Part shown: positions 1 through 5,968 of the stretch, piece by piece | How the letters are laid out: every line of letters starts with the position of its first letter | Position numbering within the stretch: the stretch's first letter is position 1 | Source: DATHWB01 sp035460965 | GTDB lineage: Bacteria > Actinomycetota > Acidimicrobiia > Spongiisociales > ZC4RG35 | Assembly (NCBI GenBank): GCA_035460965.1 | Contig: DATHWB010000079.1 | Location: 1-6,500, forward strand | Direction: 5' to 3' | DNA: 6,500 nt | The notes under the pieces: generated by a model | Databases searched by the model: none | Seen by the model: only the letters and a program-made list of their open reading frames with translations | What the model was told of the DNA's origin: nothing | Position numbers and translations under genes: made by a program

Positions 1-142
1 CACCGCCGATCTGCATTCCCGCCCGGTCCGGCAGCGCCTCCCGGGTCTCCTCGATGAGGTCGGCGACGATCTGGTCCGCCGGCATCGAGTGCTCGAGCAG
101 GTATCGGTAGACGTCGTCGGTGACGAGGGTGGTGCTGCGCAT
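1..142 (-). CDS. Class I SAM-dependent O-methyltransferase (N-terminal fragment, runs off left edge)
   Basis: The minus strand from the ATG at 142 encodes 47 codons that continue past the window edge. The peptide begins MRSTTLVTDDVYRYLLEHS and ends in DRAGMQIGG. From memory this is the usual N-terminus of the caffeoyl-CoA/catechol O-methyltransferase-like family (methyltransferase family 3): a short helix with a Y-x-x-x-H-S-type pattern, an acidic helix (IVADLIEETREAL), then the R-A-G-M-Q-I segment that precedes the SAM-binding Rossmann fold. The SAM-binding glycine loop and catalytic residues lie outside the window. The family transfers a methyl group from SAM to hydroxyl groups of small molecules in the cytoplasm; the substrate cannot be told here. 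No Shine-Dalgarno sequence lies ahead of the ATG, but a TANNNT hexamer sits 7 nt upstream. The gene is divergent from nfnA, so the two do not share a transcript. Confidence 0.8.
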   Translation of the reverse strand, partial: MRSTTLVTDDVYRYLLEHSMPADQIVADLIEETREALPDRAGMQIGG

Positions 143-265
143 GTGGTGGATGCTATCGATTGGATCAGGCCCTGGCGGGGGACTTGGAGGAACTGACCTC
201 CGGCCGTGAGTCCCGACCAATGGCCCCTACCGAGCACGATGCGACCGGCGGATCATGGATGGGAC
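143..265. other. Divergent intergenic region between O-methyltransferase and nfnA
   Basis: This 123-bp stretch should hold the promoters of both divergent genes. It contains the TANNNT hexamer described separately and a small inverted repeat, GGAGG (186-190) and CCTCC (197-201) with a 6-nt loop. In-frame upstream starts for nfnA exist at GTG 206 and ATG 239 and would extend the protein by 20 or 9 residues, but the extra residues do not look like the family N-terminus. No convincing plus-strand promoter for nfnA could be identified by eye. Confidence 0.5.
150..155 (-). promoter_or_regulatory. Candidate -10 box for a leaderless O-methyltransferase transcript
   Basis: On the minus strand the hexamer TAGCAT (155 to 150) matches the actinobacterial -10 consensus TANNNT. 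It is followed by exactly 7 nt (149-143) and then the ATG at 142-140. That spacing would place transcription start at the A of the start codon, as in leaderless mRNAs common in Actinomycetota. There is no recognisable -35 box and no Shine-Dalgarno sequence, which also fits. This is based on one short hexamer and remains tentative. Confidence 0.35.
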
Positions 266-1084
266 ATGTTCCCGATCGCCGAGTCCCACACACTCGCGCC
301 GGACATCTGCAGGATCCGGGTCGTCGCGCCGCGCGTCGTCGAGCACTGGGCACCCGGCCAGTTCGTGATCCTCCGAGTCGATGCCGACGGCGAACGCATC
401 CCCCTCACGGTGGCCGACGTCGATCGCAGCGATGGGACGATCACCCTGATCGTGCAGGGCGTCGGGCGGACCACTCGACTCCTCAACTCGCTGGATGTCG
501 GCGACTCCATCTCCGATGTCGCCGGACCGTTCGGCGTTCCATCGGAGATCGAGGACTACGGCACCGTGGTCGTCGTGGGTGGCGGAGTCGGTACGGCGAT
601 CGCCTTTCCGACGGCTCGCGCCATGTCGGAGGCGGGCAATCGCGTGATCGTGATCATCGGCGGGCGGACGGCGGATCTCGTGATACTGACCGACGAGGTG
701 GCCGAGTTCGCCGACGAGTTGATCGTCACGACCGACGACGGATCGGGCGGTCGCCGCGGTCTCGTCACCGATGCCCTGCTCGAGGTCATGGACCGGGAGC
801 CGGTGGACAGGGTGGTCGCCATCGGTCCGATCCCGATGATGAAGGCGGTCGCCGAACTCACGAGGCCGGACGGGATCGCCACGGTCGCCAGCCTCAACCC
901 GATCATGGTCGACGGTACCGGGATGTGCGGCGGCTGTCGGGTACTCGTGGATGGTTCCACCCTGTTCGCCTGCATCGACGGCCCCGAGTTCGACGCCCAC
1001 CTCGTGGATTTCGACGTGCTGGCCGTTCGCAACCGTGCCTACCGGGACTTCGAGATCGCTCGGGCGGCGGGGGTCTGCTCGTGA
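266..1084 (+). CDS. nfnA: NADH-dependent reduced ferredoxin:NADP+ oxidoreductase subunit A (NfnA / sulfide dehydrogenase subunit SudB)
   Basis: This is the small flavin/[2Fe-2S] subunit of the NfnAB transhydrogenase, 272 aa, close to the usual ~275-280. It belongs to the ferredoxin-NADP reductase superfamily, near PyrK of dihydroorotate dehydrogenase. Visible parts: an N-terminal FAD-binding barrel with APGQFVILR and the ERIPLTVAD flavin motif; a nucleotide-binding Rossmann loop GGGVG (105-109) followed by VIVIIGGRTADLVIL; and a C-terminal [2Fe-2S] site with D216, C221, C224 and C236 in VDGTGMCGGC...FAC. In characterised Nfn the cluster has one Asp and three Cys ligands, and all four appear present. 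ATG 266 was chosen because MFPIAESHTLAP matches the family start; GTG 206 or ATG 239 are alternatives. It overlaps nfnB by 4 bp (GTGA), which supports translational coupling into a heterodimer. Cytoplasmic. Annotation pipelines may call it sulfide/dihydroorotate dehydrogenase-like. Confidence 0.92.
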   Translation: MFPIAESHTLAPDICRIRVVAPRVVEHWAPGQFVILRVDADGERIPLTVADVDRSDGTITLIVQGVGRTTRLLNSLDVGDSISDVAGPFGVPSEIEDYGTVVVVGGGVGTAIAFPTARAMSEAGNRVIVIIGGRTADLVILTDEVAEFADELIVTTDDGSGGRRGLVTDALLEVMDREPVDRVVAIGPIPMMKAVAELTRPDGIATVASLNPIMVDGTGMCGGCRVLVDGSTLFACIDGPEFDAHLVDFDVLAVRNRAYRDFEIARAAGVCS

Positions 1085-2493
1085 CCGATCTGTCCCGCAA
1101 GGAGCGGATGGCGATGGAGCGGGTCGAGATGCCCGAACGGCCAGGGCGTCAGCGCGCCGGGACGTTCGAAGAGGTGAACCTCGGGCTCACGGACCAGCTC
1201 GCGATGCTCGAGGCCAGCCGGTGCCTCCAGTGTCCGCACCCGAAGTGCATCGAGGGATGTCCCGTCGGTGTCCGGATCGACGAGTTCATCCAGGCCGTCG
1301 CCGACGGGGACTTCGAGTCGGCTGCCACCATCGTCGGCCGGGACAACTCCCTTCCGGCGGTGTGTGGCCGCGTGTGTCCCCAGGAGTCGCAGTGTGAGGG
1401 CGCCTGCGTGCTGGCAAGGCGCGGCAGACCGATCGCCATCGGTCATCTGGAGCGTTTCGTCGCCGACCGGAACCGGGAGAAGGGCGGTGGTGAGGTTGCG
1501 GCCGTCGCTCCCAGCGGACGGTCCGTCGGAGTGGTCGGGAGCGGACCCGCCGGCCTGGCGTGCGCATTCGACCTCGTTCGTCGCGGCCATGCGGTGACCG
1601 TGTACGAGGCGCTGCACGAGCCGGGCGGGGTCCTGCAGTACGGGATACCGGAGTACCGGCTCCCGAAGGCGGTCGTGGCGGCGGAGGTCGAGCTGTTGCG
1701 GCGTCACGGCGTGGAGTTCGTGATGAACGCCCCGATCGGCCGAGCCGAGAGTCTCGACGACCTCTTGGAGCGCCACGATGCCGTGTTCGTCGGGGTGGGA
1801 GCCGGTCTCCCCCGTTTCCTGGACGTCCCCGGCGAGCACTTGGTCGGAGTGATGTCGGCCAACGAGTTCCTGACACGCGTCAACCTCATGCGCGGCTACC
1901 GGGAGGGCTCGGAGACGCCCGTGCCCGATGTCGTCGGCAAGCGGGTGGCGGTCATCGGCGGAGGCAACACGGCGCTGGACGCCGTGCGCACCGCCCTACG
2001 GCTGGGAGCGAGGGATGCCACCATCTACTACCGCCGCACGGAAGACGAGATGCCCGCTCGTCGGGAGGAGATCCGGCACGCTCGCGAGGAAGGGATCCAC
2101 TTCGAGTTCCTGCTCAACCCGATCGAGTTCCTCGGCGAGGACGGGTGGCTCCACTCGATGCGGCTGCAGCGGATGCGACTGGGGGAGCCGGATGACGAGG
2201 GACGCCGTCGTCCCGAGCCGGTGCCCGATGTCGAGGTCGACGTGCCGGTCGACGTGGTCGTGATCGCAGTCGGCAATGCTCCCAATCCGACGCTGCGCCG
2301 CACTCCGGGATTGGAGATCGGTCCGCGGGGCACGATCGTGGTGGACGAGGAGACCGGCATGACCAGTCGTGTTGGCGTGTTCGCGGGCGGCGATGTCGTC
2401 ACAGGTGGTGCCACGGTGATCCTGGCGATGGGAGCCGGCCGCAGAGCCGCAGCCGCCATCGACGAGTACCTGCAGGTGTCGGTCCCGTCCTGA
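1081..2493 (+). CDS. nfnB: NADH-dependent reduced ferredoxin:NADP+ oxidoreductase subunit B (NfnB / SudA; GltD-like)
   Basis: This is the large subunit of NfnAB, 470 aa, the normal length for this glutamate-synthase-small-chain-like family. In order: an N-terminal double [4Fe-4S] domain with C48, C51, C56, C60 and C95, C99, C105, C109; an FAD-binding Rossmann loop GSGPAG (153-158) leading to GGVLQYGIPEYRLPK; an inserted NADP(H)-binding domain with GGGNTALD (293-300) followed by YYRRTEDEMPAR; and the C-terminal FAD motif GVFAGGD (432-438). The PQE after C99 places E102 where, from memory, Nfn structures use a Glu ligand to the proximal cluster. The complex couples NADH and reduced ferredoxin oxidation to NADP+ reduction by flavin-based electron bifurcation, reversibly. 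GTG 1081 overlaps the nfnA stop by 4 bp, with a G-rich stretch 7 nt upstream. The reading frame stays open upstream to 160, but that part is out of frame with nfnA and is not protein-like. A plain GltD is unlikely because gltB is absent and nfnA is adjacent. Confidence 0.93.
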   Translation: MTDLSRKERMAMERVEMPERPGRQRAGTFEEVNLGLTDQLAMLEASRCLQCPHPKCIEGCPVGVRIDEFIQAVADGDFESAATIVGRDNSLPAVCGRVCPQESQCEGACVLARRGRPIAIGHLERFVADRNREKGGGEVAAVAPSGRSVGVVGSGPAGLACAFDLVRRGHAVTVYEALHEPGGVLQYGIPEYRLPKAVVAAEVELLRRHGVEFVMNAPIGRAESLDDLLERHDAVFVGVGAGLPRFLDVPGEHLVGVMSANEFLTRVNLMRGYREGSETPVPDVVGKRVAVIGGGNTALDAVRTALRLGARDATIYYRRTEDEMPARREEIRHAREEGIHFEFLLNPIEFLGEDGWLHSMRLQRMRLGEPDDEGRRRPEPVPDVEVDVPVDVVVIAVGNAPNPTLRRTPGLEIGPRGTIVVDEETGMTSRVGVFAGGDVVTGGATVILAMGAGRRAAAAIDEYLQVSVPS

Positions 2494-2517
2494 GCCAGGC
2501 CTATGGTCCGGGCTCGC

Positions 2518-3006
2518 ATGATCACGGTGAGGACCGCCACGATCGACGACCATCCCGCGATCGTCGGCGCCATCCAGGAGTGGTGGGGCGACTCACGGGA
2601 CCAGGCGCAGGCGCGCGAGCTCTCGCTGCTGATGCCGAGGCTGTTCCTCCAGCACTTCGCACGGACCAGTCTGGTCGCCGAGCACGACGGGGAACTGGTC
2701 GCCTTTCTCGTCGGATTCCACTCTCCGGACCGGGCCGACGAGGCGTACGTCCACTTCGTCGGTGTCTCGCCACATCGGCGGCGGGAGCGGGTCGCCGAGG
2801 AACTCTACGAGCGCTTCCTCGAAGCGGCGCGCCGAGCCGGTCGGCGCCGGGTTCGGGCGGTCACGTCTCCGCAGAACGCGGGCTCGATCGCCTTCCATCG
2901 GGCGATGGGATTCCACGTCGAGACGAACCCGGCAGATGGCGGGTCGGTGTTCCCCGACTACGACGGTCCCGGTCAGTCACGGGTCTGCTTCGTTCGGAAA
3001 CTCTGA
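2518..3006 (+). CDS. GNAT family N-acetyltransferase
   Basis: This 162-aa protein has the GNAT fold pattern: MITVRTATIDDHPAIVGAI (beta1-alpha1), SLVAEHDGELVAFLVGF (beta2-beta3), AYVHFVGVSPHRRR (beta4 leading to the acetyl-CoA loop), an amphipathic helix with ELYERFLEAARRAG, then VRAVTSPQNAGSIAFHRAMGF (beta5, Asn-containing alpha4 region, FHxxMGF). The family moves acetyl groups from acetyl-CoA to amines; the substrate is unknown. The acetyl-CoA pyrophosphate loop, normally Q/R-x-x-G-x-G/A, reads R-R-E-R-V-A (88-93), so the central Gly is replaced by Arg91. That could weaken cofactor binding or be tolerated. ATG 2518 fits the family start; ATG 2503 would add five residues. Neither has a clear Shine-Dalgarno sequence. 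It starts 24 bp after nfnB on the same strand and is probably co-transcribed, with no obvious functional tie to Nfn. A stable hairpin follows the stop. Confidence 0.86.
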   Translation: MITVRTATIDDHPAIVGAIQEWWGDSRDQAQARELSLLMPRLFLQHFARTSLVAEHDGELVAFLVGFHSPDRADEAYVHFVGVSPHRRRERVAEELYERFLEAARRAGRRRVRAVTSPQNAGSIAFHRAMGFHVETNPADGGSVFPDYDGPGQSRVCFVRKL

Positions 3007-3014
3007 CCGGTAGA

Positions 3015-3052
3015 GCGGACCCTCCCGGCAGTCGAACTCCGGGAGGGTCCGC
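3015..3052 (+). terminator. Perfect 14-bp GC-rich hairpin after the nfnAB-GNAT genes (terminator-like)
   Basis: The arms 3015-3028 and 3039-3052 are perfect inverted repeats of 14 bp around a 10-nt loop (3029-3038). The stem begins 9 nt past the acetyltransferase stop codon. There is no T-tract afterwards, so it is not a textbook E. coli intrinsic terminator. T-poor hairpins after operons are common in high-GC bacteria. It may end the upstream transcript, protect its 3' end, or attenuate read-through into capA, whose proposed start lies 37 nt further on. The symmetry is directly visible; the role is inferred. Confidence 0.65.
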
Positions 3053-3089
3053 GGACGACGCGGCCGCACGGCGGCGGGCTGGCGAGGCA

Positions 3090-4289
3090 TTGGCCGCGTC
3101 CGACACTCCTTACCCGCCGCCGGACCGGTGTATACGCGCCTTCGAACGTTTCCTCGATTGGTCGCGTGCCGGACTGGCTGCGGACGGTCGATTCACTCTC
3201 GCTGCGGTGGGCCAGTCCCTCATCATCCACGACGTGAGGGACCGCGCCCCGGCCGTGTTCGACGCCGTGGTCGAGCGGGTGCGTGCCGCCGATCTCGCCT
3301 TCACCAACTACGAGACGAGCCTGGCGGGAGACGGGACAGATGGTCCGTCCGACCCTCATCCGTCGGACCCGGCCACCCTGGACGCGCTGCGTTGGATGGG
3401 TTTCGACCTGTTGTCGCTCGCCAACAACCATGCGTTCGAGGGCGGCACCAGCGGTGTTCTCCGTACACGGGCATACGCCGAACAGCTCGGGTTCGTTCCG
3501 GCCGGCACCGGACCCGATCGGGCATCGGCCGCGGCTGCCGCCTTCACGCAGGTGGCGGGACGCACGGTCGCTTTCCTCGCCTTCGACACCGCCAACCTCC
3601 AGACCCGGGCGTCCGTTGCCGGCGAGGATGGACCCCCGGGCGTGAACCCGCTCCGGGGCAGGCGGGCGGATGAAGGGGTCGAGCTCGACTCCGAGGACGT
3701 CGCCGCCGCATTGTCGTCGATCCGAGCGGCGGCCGGTGACGCCGACCATGTCGTGGTGTCGCTGCACGAGCACCTGTGGCCCAAGGAGTGGAAGGACGTT
3801 GCTTTCGAGCCCGCCTGGCACGAGGACTGGCGGCTCCCGATGACCTGGAAGAGGGAATTCACCCACGCCGCGATCGAGGCCGGAGCCACGGTCTTCCTCG
3901 GGCATGGCTATCCCCGTGCAAGCGCCGTCGAGGTGTACCGGGGGTGCCCGATCTTCCACAGCCTCGGCAACTTCATCTTCCACATCGATCCTGAGATCGA
4001 GCGCGCCAATCCCGGGATGTGGCGCATGCCGGACGTCTGGCACGGGTACATGGCCGAAATCGAACTGTCGGATGCGGGGGCCGAAGAGGTACGCATCGTT
4101 CCGTTGGTGCTGGTCGACGCAGCGGGGGAGGAGGGGGGACCGATCGGCGAGCGAAGTCATCCCGTCTTCGTGGCGGGTGACCGGGCGGAGGCCGTGTTGG
4201 AAGGGGTGATCGAGGATTCCGCCGTTCTCGGAACCCGCGTCCGCCTGGAAGGCGGCATCGGCGTGGCGCGCCTCGGAGCAGACACGTGA
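3090..4289 (+). CDS. CapA/PgsA-family protein (poly-gamma-glutamate/capsule synthesis-like, calcineurin-type phosphoesterase fold)
   Basis: This protein of about 399 aa matches the PGA_cap/CapA superfamily. Family landmarks in order: FTLAAVGQSLI (Q42), AFTNYETSL (N73, E75), LLSLANNHAFEGG (N112, N113, H114), VVSLHEHLW (H226, H228), LGHGYPRASAVEVY (H272) and PIFHSLGNFIF (N294). Typical members read GD near the start and GHxPH near the end; here the Asp is Gln and the last His position appears to be Pro, so the metal site is atypical. TTG 3090 was chosen as the first in-frame start codon after the 3015-3052 hairpin; it leaves a helical N-terminal extension and no signal peptide, suggesting a cytosolic protein. 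The only nearby Shine-Dalgarno candidates are weak. The 3' end overlaps the antiporter start by 4 bp. CapA proteins are linked to poly-gamma-glutamate or capsule synthesis, but no capB/capC or polymer genes are here, so the real activity (perhaps a phosphoesterase) is open. Confidence 0.83.
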   Translation: MAASDTPYPPPDRCIRAFERFLDWSRAGLAADGRFTLAAVGQSLIIHDVRDRAPAVFDAVVERVRAADLAFTNYETSLAGDGTDGPSDPHPSDPATLDALRWMGFDLLSLANNHAFEGGTSGVLRTRAYAEQLGFVPAGTGPDRASAAAAAFTQVAGRTVAFLAFDTANLQTRASVAGEDGPPGVNPLRGRRADEGVELDSEDVAAALSSIRAAAGDADHVVVSLHEHLWPKEWKDVAFEPAWHEDWRLPMTWKREFTHAAIEAGATVFLGHGYPRASAVEVYRGCPIFHSLGNFIFHIDPEIERANPGMWRMPDVWHGYMAEIELSDAGAEEVRIVPLVLVDAAGEEGGPIGERSHPVFVAGDRAEAVLEGVIEDSAVLGTRVRLEGGIGVARLGADT

Positions 4290-5521
4290 ACGAACACCTG
4301 CACGAGCTGGTCCTGCTCGTGCTGGGACTGGCCGCTCTCGGAGTGGTCGGACTTCCACACATCCTTCGCAAGTGGCCGCTCTCGTATCCCGTCGTTCTCG
4401 TCTGTGCTGGTGCCTTCCTGTTCTCGCTCCCCCTGGGTCTGCCGTCTCCCGATCCGATCGAGTACTCCGAACTCACGGAGATCCTCACCGAGATCGGCGT
4501 CATCACCGCCCTGATGGGTGCCGGCCTGGCGATCAACCGGGTCCCGGGATGGAAGACGTGGAATACCACCGCACGGCTGTTGGCGATCACGATGCCCCTC
4601 ACCATCGCCGCCATCGCCGGACTCGGCTGGTGGGTCTTGGGCCTGACACCGGCCGCTGCCGTGCTGCTCGGCGCGGTGCTGGCGCCGACCGATCCGGTGC
4701 TCGCCGGCGATGTCCAGGTCGCCGGACCCAACGGCGACGGGGACGACGACGAGGTGCGGTTCGCGCTCACATCCGAGGCCGGTCTCAACGACGGGTTGGC
4801 GTTCCCGTTCACCAACCTGGCGGTCCTGATCGCCTTGTACGGGGTGGCCCCTTCCGGCTGGCTGTCAGAGTTTCTGCTCGTCGAAGTCGGGTACAAGATC
4901 GTGGTGGGGGTGCTGGGGGGCTGGGTGGTGGGGCGGATGCTGGCCTGGGTGATCTTCGGTCGCAGCTCACCGATGTTCCGGGTGCGGGACGGTATGGCGG
5001 CGCTGGCGGCGACGCTGATCGCCTACGCCGGTGCGGAGATGATCGGGGGATACGGGTTCCTGGCGGTGTTCGTCGGGGCGGTGGTCATCCGCAACCAGGA
5101 GCGGAAGCACTCGTATCTGGAAGTCATGCACCAGTTCTCCGACCAGATCGAGCGGCTGTTGAGTGCGATCGTGCTCGTCCTCTTCGGGGGCGCGTTGGTG
5201 AGCGGCGTGCTCGGCCACCTGGATTGGCGCGGGGTGCTGTCTGCCGTGGCGATCGTGCTGGTGATCAGGCCCCTGGCCGGACTCGTCGGACTGGCCCGTA
5301 CGCCCATTCCAGGTCCGGAACGCGGCGCCATCGCGTTCTTCGGGATCCGCGGCGTCGGCTCGTTCTACTACCTCGCCTATGCCTCGAACCAGGTCGAGTT
5401 CCTGCAGGTCGAGCAGGTTTGGGCGGTCACGGCTCTGGTCGTCGCTGTTTCCATCGTGGTCCACGGCGTGACGGTGACACCGATCATGAAACGAATCGAC
5501 CGAGGCTCGTCGACGGCATGA
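4286..5521 (+). CDS. CPA1-family cation:proton antiporter (NhaP-like Na+/H+ or K+/H+ exchanger)
   Basis: This is an integral membrane protein of 411 aa with about 12-13 hydrophobic helices spread over its whole length and no large C-terminal cytosolic domain. CPA1 signatures are clear: VLAPTDPVLA with D136 in the fifth helix region, followed by SEAGLNDGLAFPF with the N168-D169 pair that carries the transported ion and proton, and the conserved late helix FFGIRGVGSFYYLAYAS. The DVQVAGPNGDGDDDEVRFALTSEAG stretch is an acidic loop between these helices. The protein would exchange cytoplasmic Na+ or K+ for external H+ and so take part in pH and salt homeostasis; the ion cannot be told from sequence. 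GTG 4286 overlaps the stop of the CapA-like gene, and GGAG at 4275-4278 gives a correct 7-nt spacing, which firmly supports the start and translational coupling. It converges on the lipoprotein gene, with 30 bp between the stops. Confidence 0.92.
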   Translation: MNEHLHELVLLVLGLAALGVVGLPHILRKWPLSYPVVLVCAGAFLFSLPLGLPSPDPIEYSELTEILTEIGVITALMGAGLAINRVPGWKTWNTTARLLAITMPLTIAAIAGLGWWVLGLTPAAAVLLGAVLAPTDPVLAGDVQVAGPNGDGDDDEVRFALTSEAGLNDGLAFPFTNLAVLIALYGVAPSGWLSEFLLVEVGYKIVVGVLGGWVVGRMLAWVIFGRSSPMFRVRDGMAALAATLIAYAGAEMIGGYGFLAVFVGAVVIRNQERKHSYLEVMHQFSDQIERLLSAIVLVLFGGALVSGVLGHLDWRGVLSAVAIVLVIRPLAGLVGLARTPIPGPERGAIAFFGIRGVGSFYYLAYASNQVEFLQVEQVWAVTALVVAVSIVVHGVTVTPIMKRIDRGSSTA

Positions 5522-5551
5522 CGGCGTGTCCGGTCCGTTGGCGTCGACCCC

Positions 5552-5968
5552 TCACTCGGTCTCGCACCAGTACTGGAGTTCCGCCCCGCTCACCGGGTCG
5601 TAGGCGTAGTTGAGCCCGGTGAAGCCATGGCCTCCGACGAACTGGTCGGTCGGACCGGTGTCGGGAGGCAGCTGGTACAGGTGGGTGACGATCACCTCGT
5701 CCGTACCCGTGGGAGTGACCCACACCCGGAGGGCACGCTCGCCGTCAGCCCGTCCGTCGGTGTAGGCGGCGTGGAACTCGAGGTAGACGTAGGGGATCGA
5801 TCCGCCCGAGTCCTCGTCGGCGAGGCGGAGCGTGTCGGTCCCGGTGAGGCTCTCGCTGGTCGAGACGCGGTATGCGGTGCTGCAGACGATGGCGTCGGCG
5901 CGCTCGTCGGCCGACGCGCAGGCTGCCGTCAGGATCGTGACCAGCAGGAGCGGGATCAGCTTCGTCAC
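5552..5968 (-). CDS. Small predicted lipoprotein of unknown function
   Basis: This 138-aa protein begins with a short signal sequence, MTKLIPLLLVTILTAAC: one Lys, a hydrophobic core, and a lipobox-like TAAC with Cys17 as the likely lipidated residue. The -3 residue is Thr rather than Leu, which is allowed but weaker. The mature part is acidic and soluble-looking. It has two further cysteines, C29 and C135 (YWCETE near the C-terminus), placed to form a disulfide joining the two ends of the domain. I do not recognise a family. The GTG start at 5968 overlaps the stop of the upstream membrane-protein gene by 4 bp (GTGA), and AAAGGA at 5983-5978 is spaced 9 nt ahead, which supports the start. It is probably exported and anchored on the outer face of the cytoplasmic membrane, perhaps working with the adjacent membrane protein. 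Confidence 0.77.
   Translation of the reverse strand: MTKLIPLLLVTILTAACASADERADAIVCSTAYRVSTSESLTGTDTLRLADEDSGGSIPYVYLEFHAAYTDGRADGERALRVWVTPTGTDEVIVTHLYQLPPDTGPTDQFVGGHGFTGLNYAYDPVSGAELQYWCETE

Noticed and set aside
160..1080. Long open plus-strand frame upstream of and in frame with nfnB, which would give a 777-aa protein.
   Set aside because: It runs out of frame through nfnA, is extremely Arg/Gly-rich and has no family features. In GC-rich DNA such shadow frames are expected; nfnB begins at GTG 1081.
2580..3089. Open frame upstream of and in frame with the CapA-like gene, giving a 569-aa reading.
   Set aside because: This part overlaps the acetyltransferase gene in another frame and passes through the 3015-3052 hairpin. 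It has no ATG, GTG or TTG between the acetyltransferase stop and 3090 in that frame.
2973..4358. 461-codon open frame on the minus strand antisense to the CapA-like gene.
   Set aside because: The composition is Arg/His/Gly-rich without domain motifs; the plus-strand frame carries clear CapA landmarks. It is a mirror frame of GC-rich coding.
3973..4896. 307-codon minus-strand open frame across the CapA/antiporter junction.
   Set aside because: It is Ser/Pro/Arg-rich low-complexity translation antisense to two well-supported genes.
5522..5551. Terminator between the converging antiporter and lipoprotein genes.
   Set aside because: Only a 4-bp GGTC/GACC pairing is visible in the 30-bp gap; too weak to call.
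4372..5613. 413-codon plus-strand frame overlapping the antiporter.
   Set aside because: It is Arg-rich and non-hydrophobic, while the other frame encodes a textbook CPA1 antiporter.
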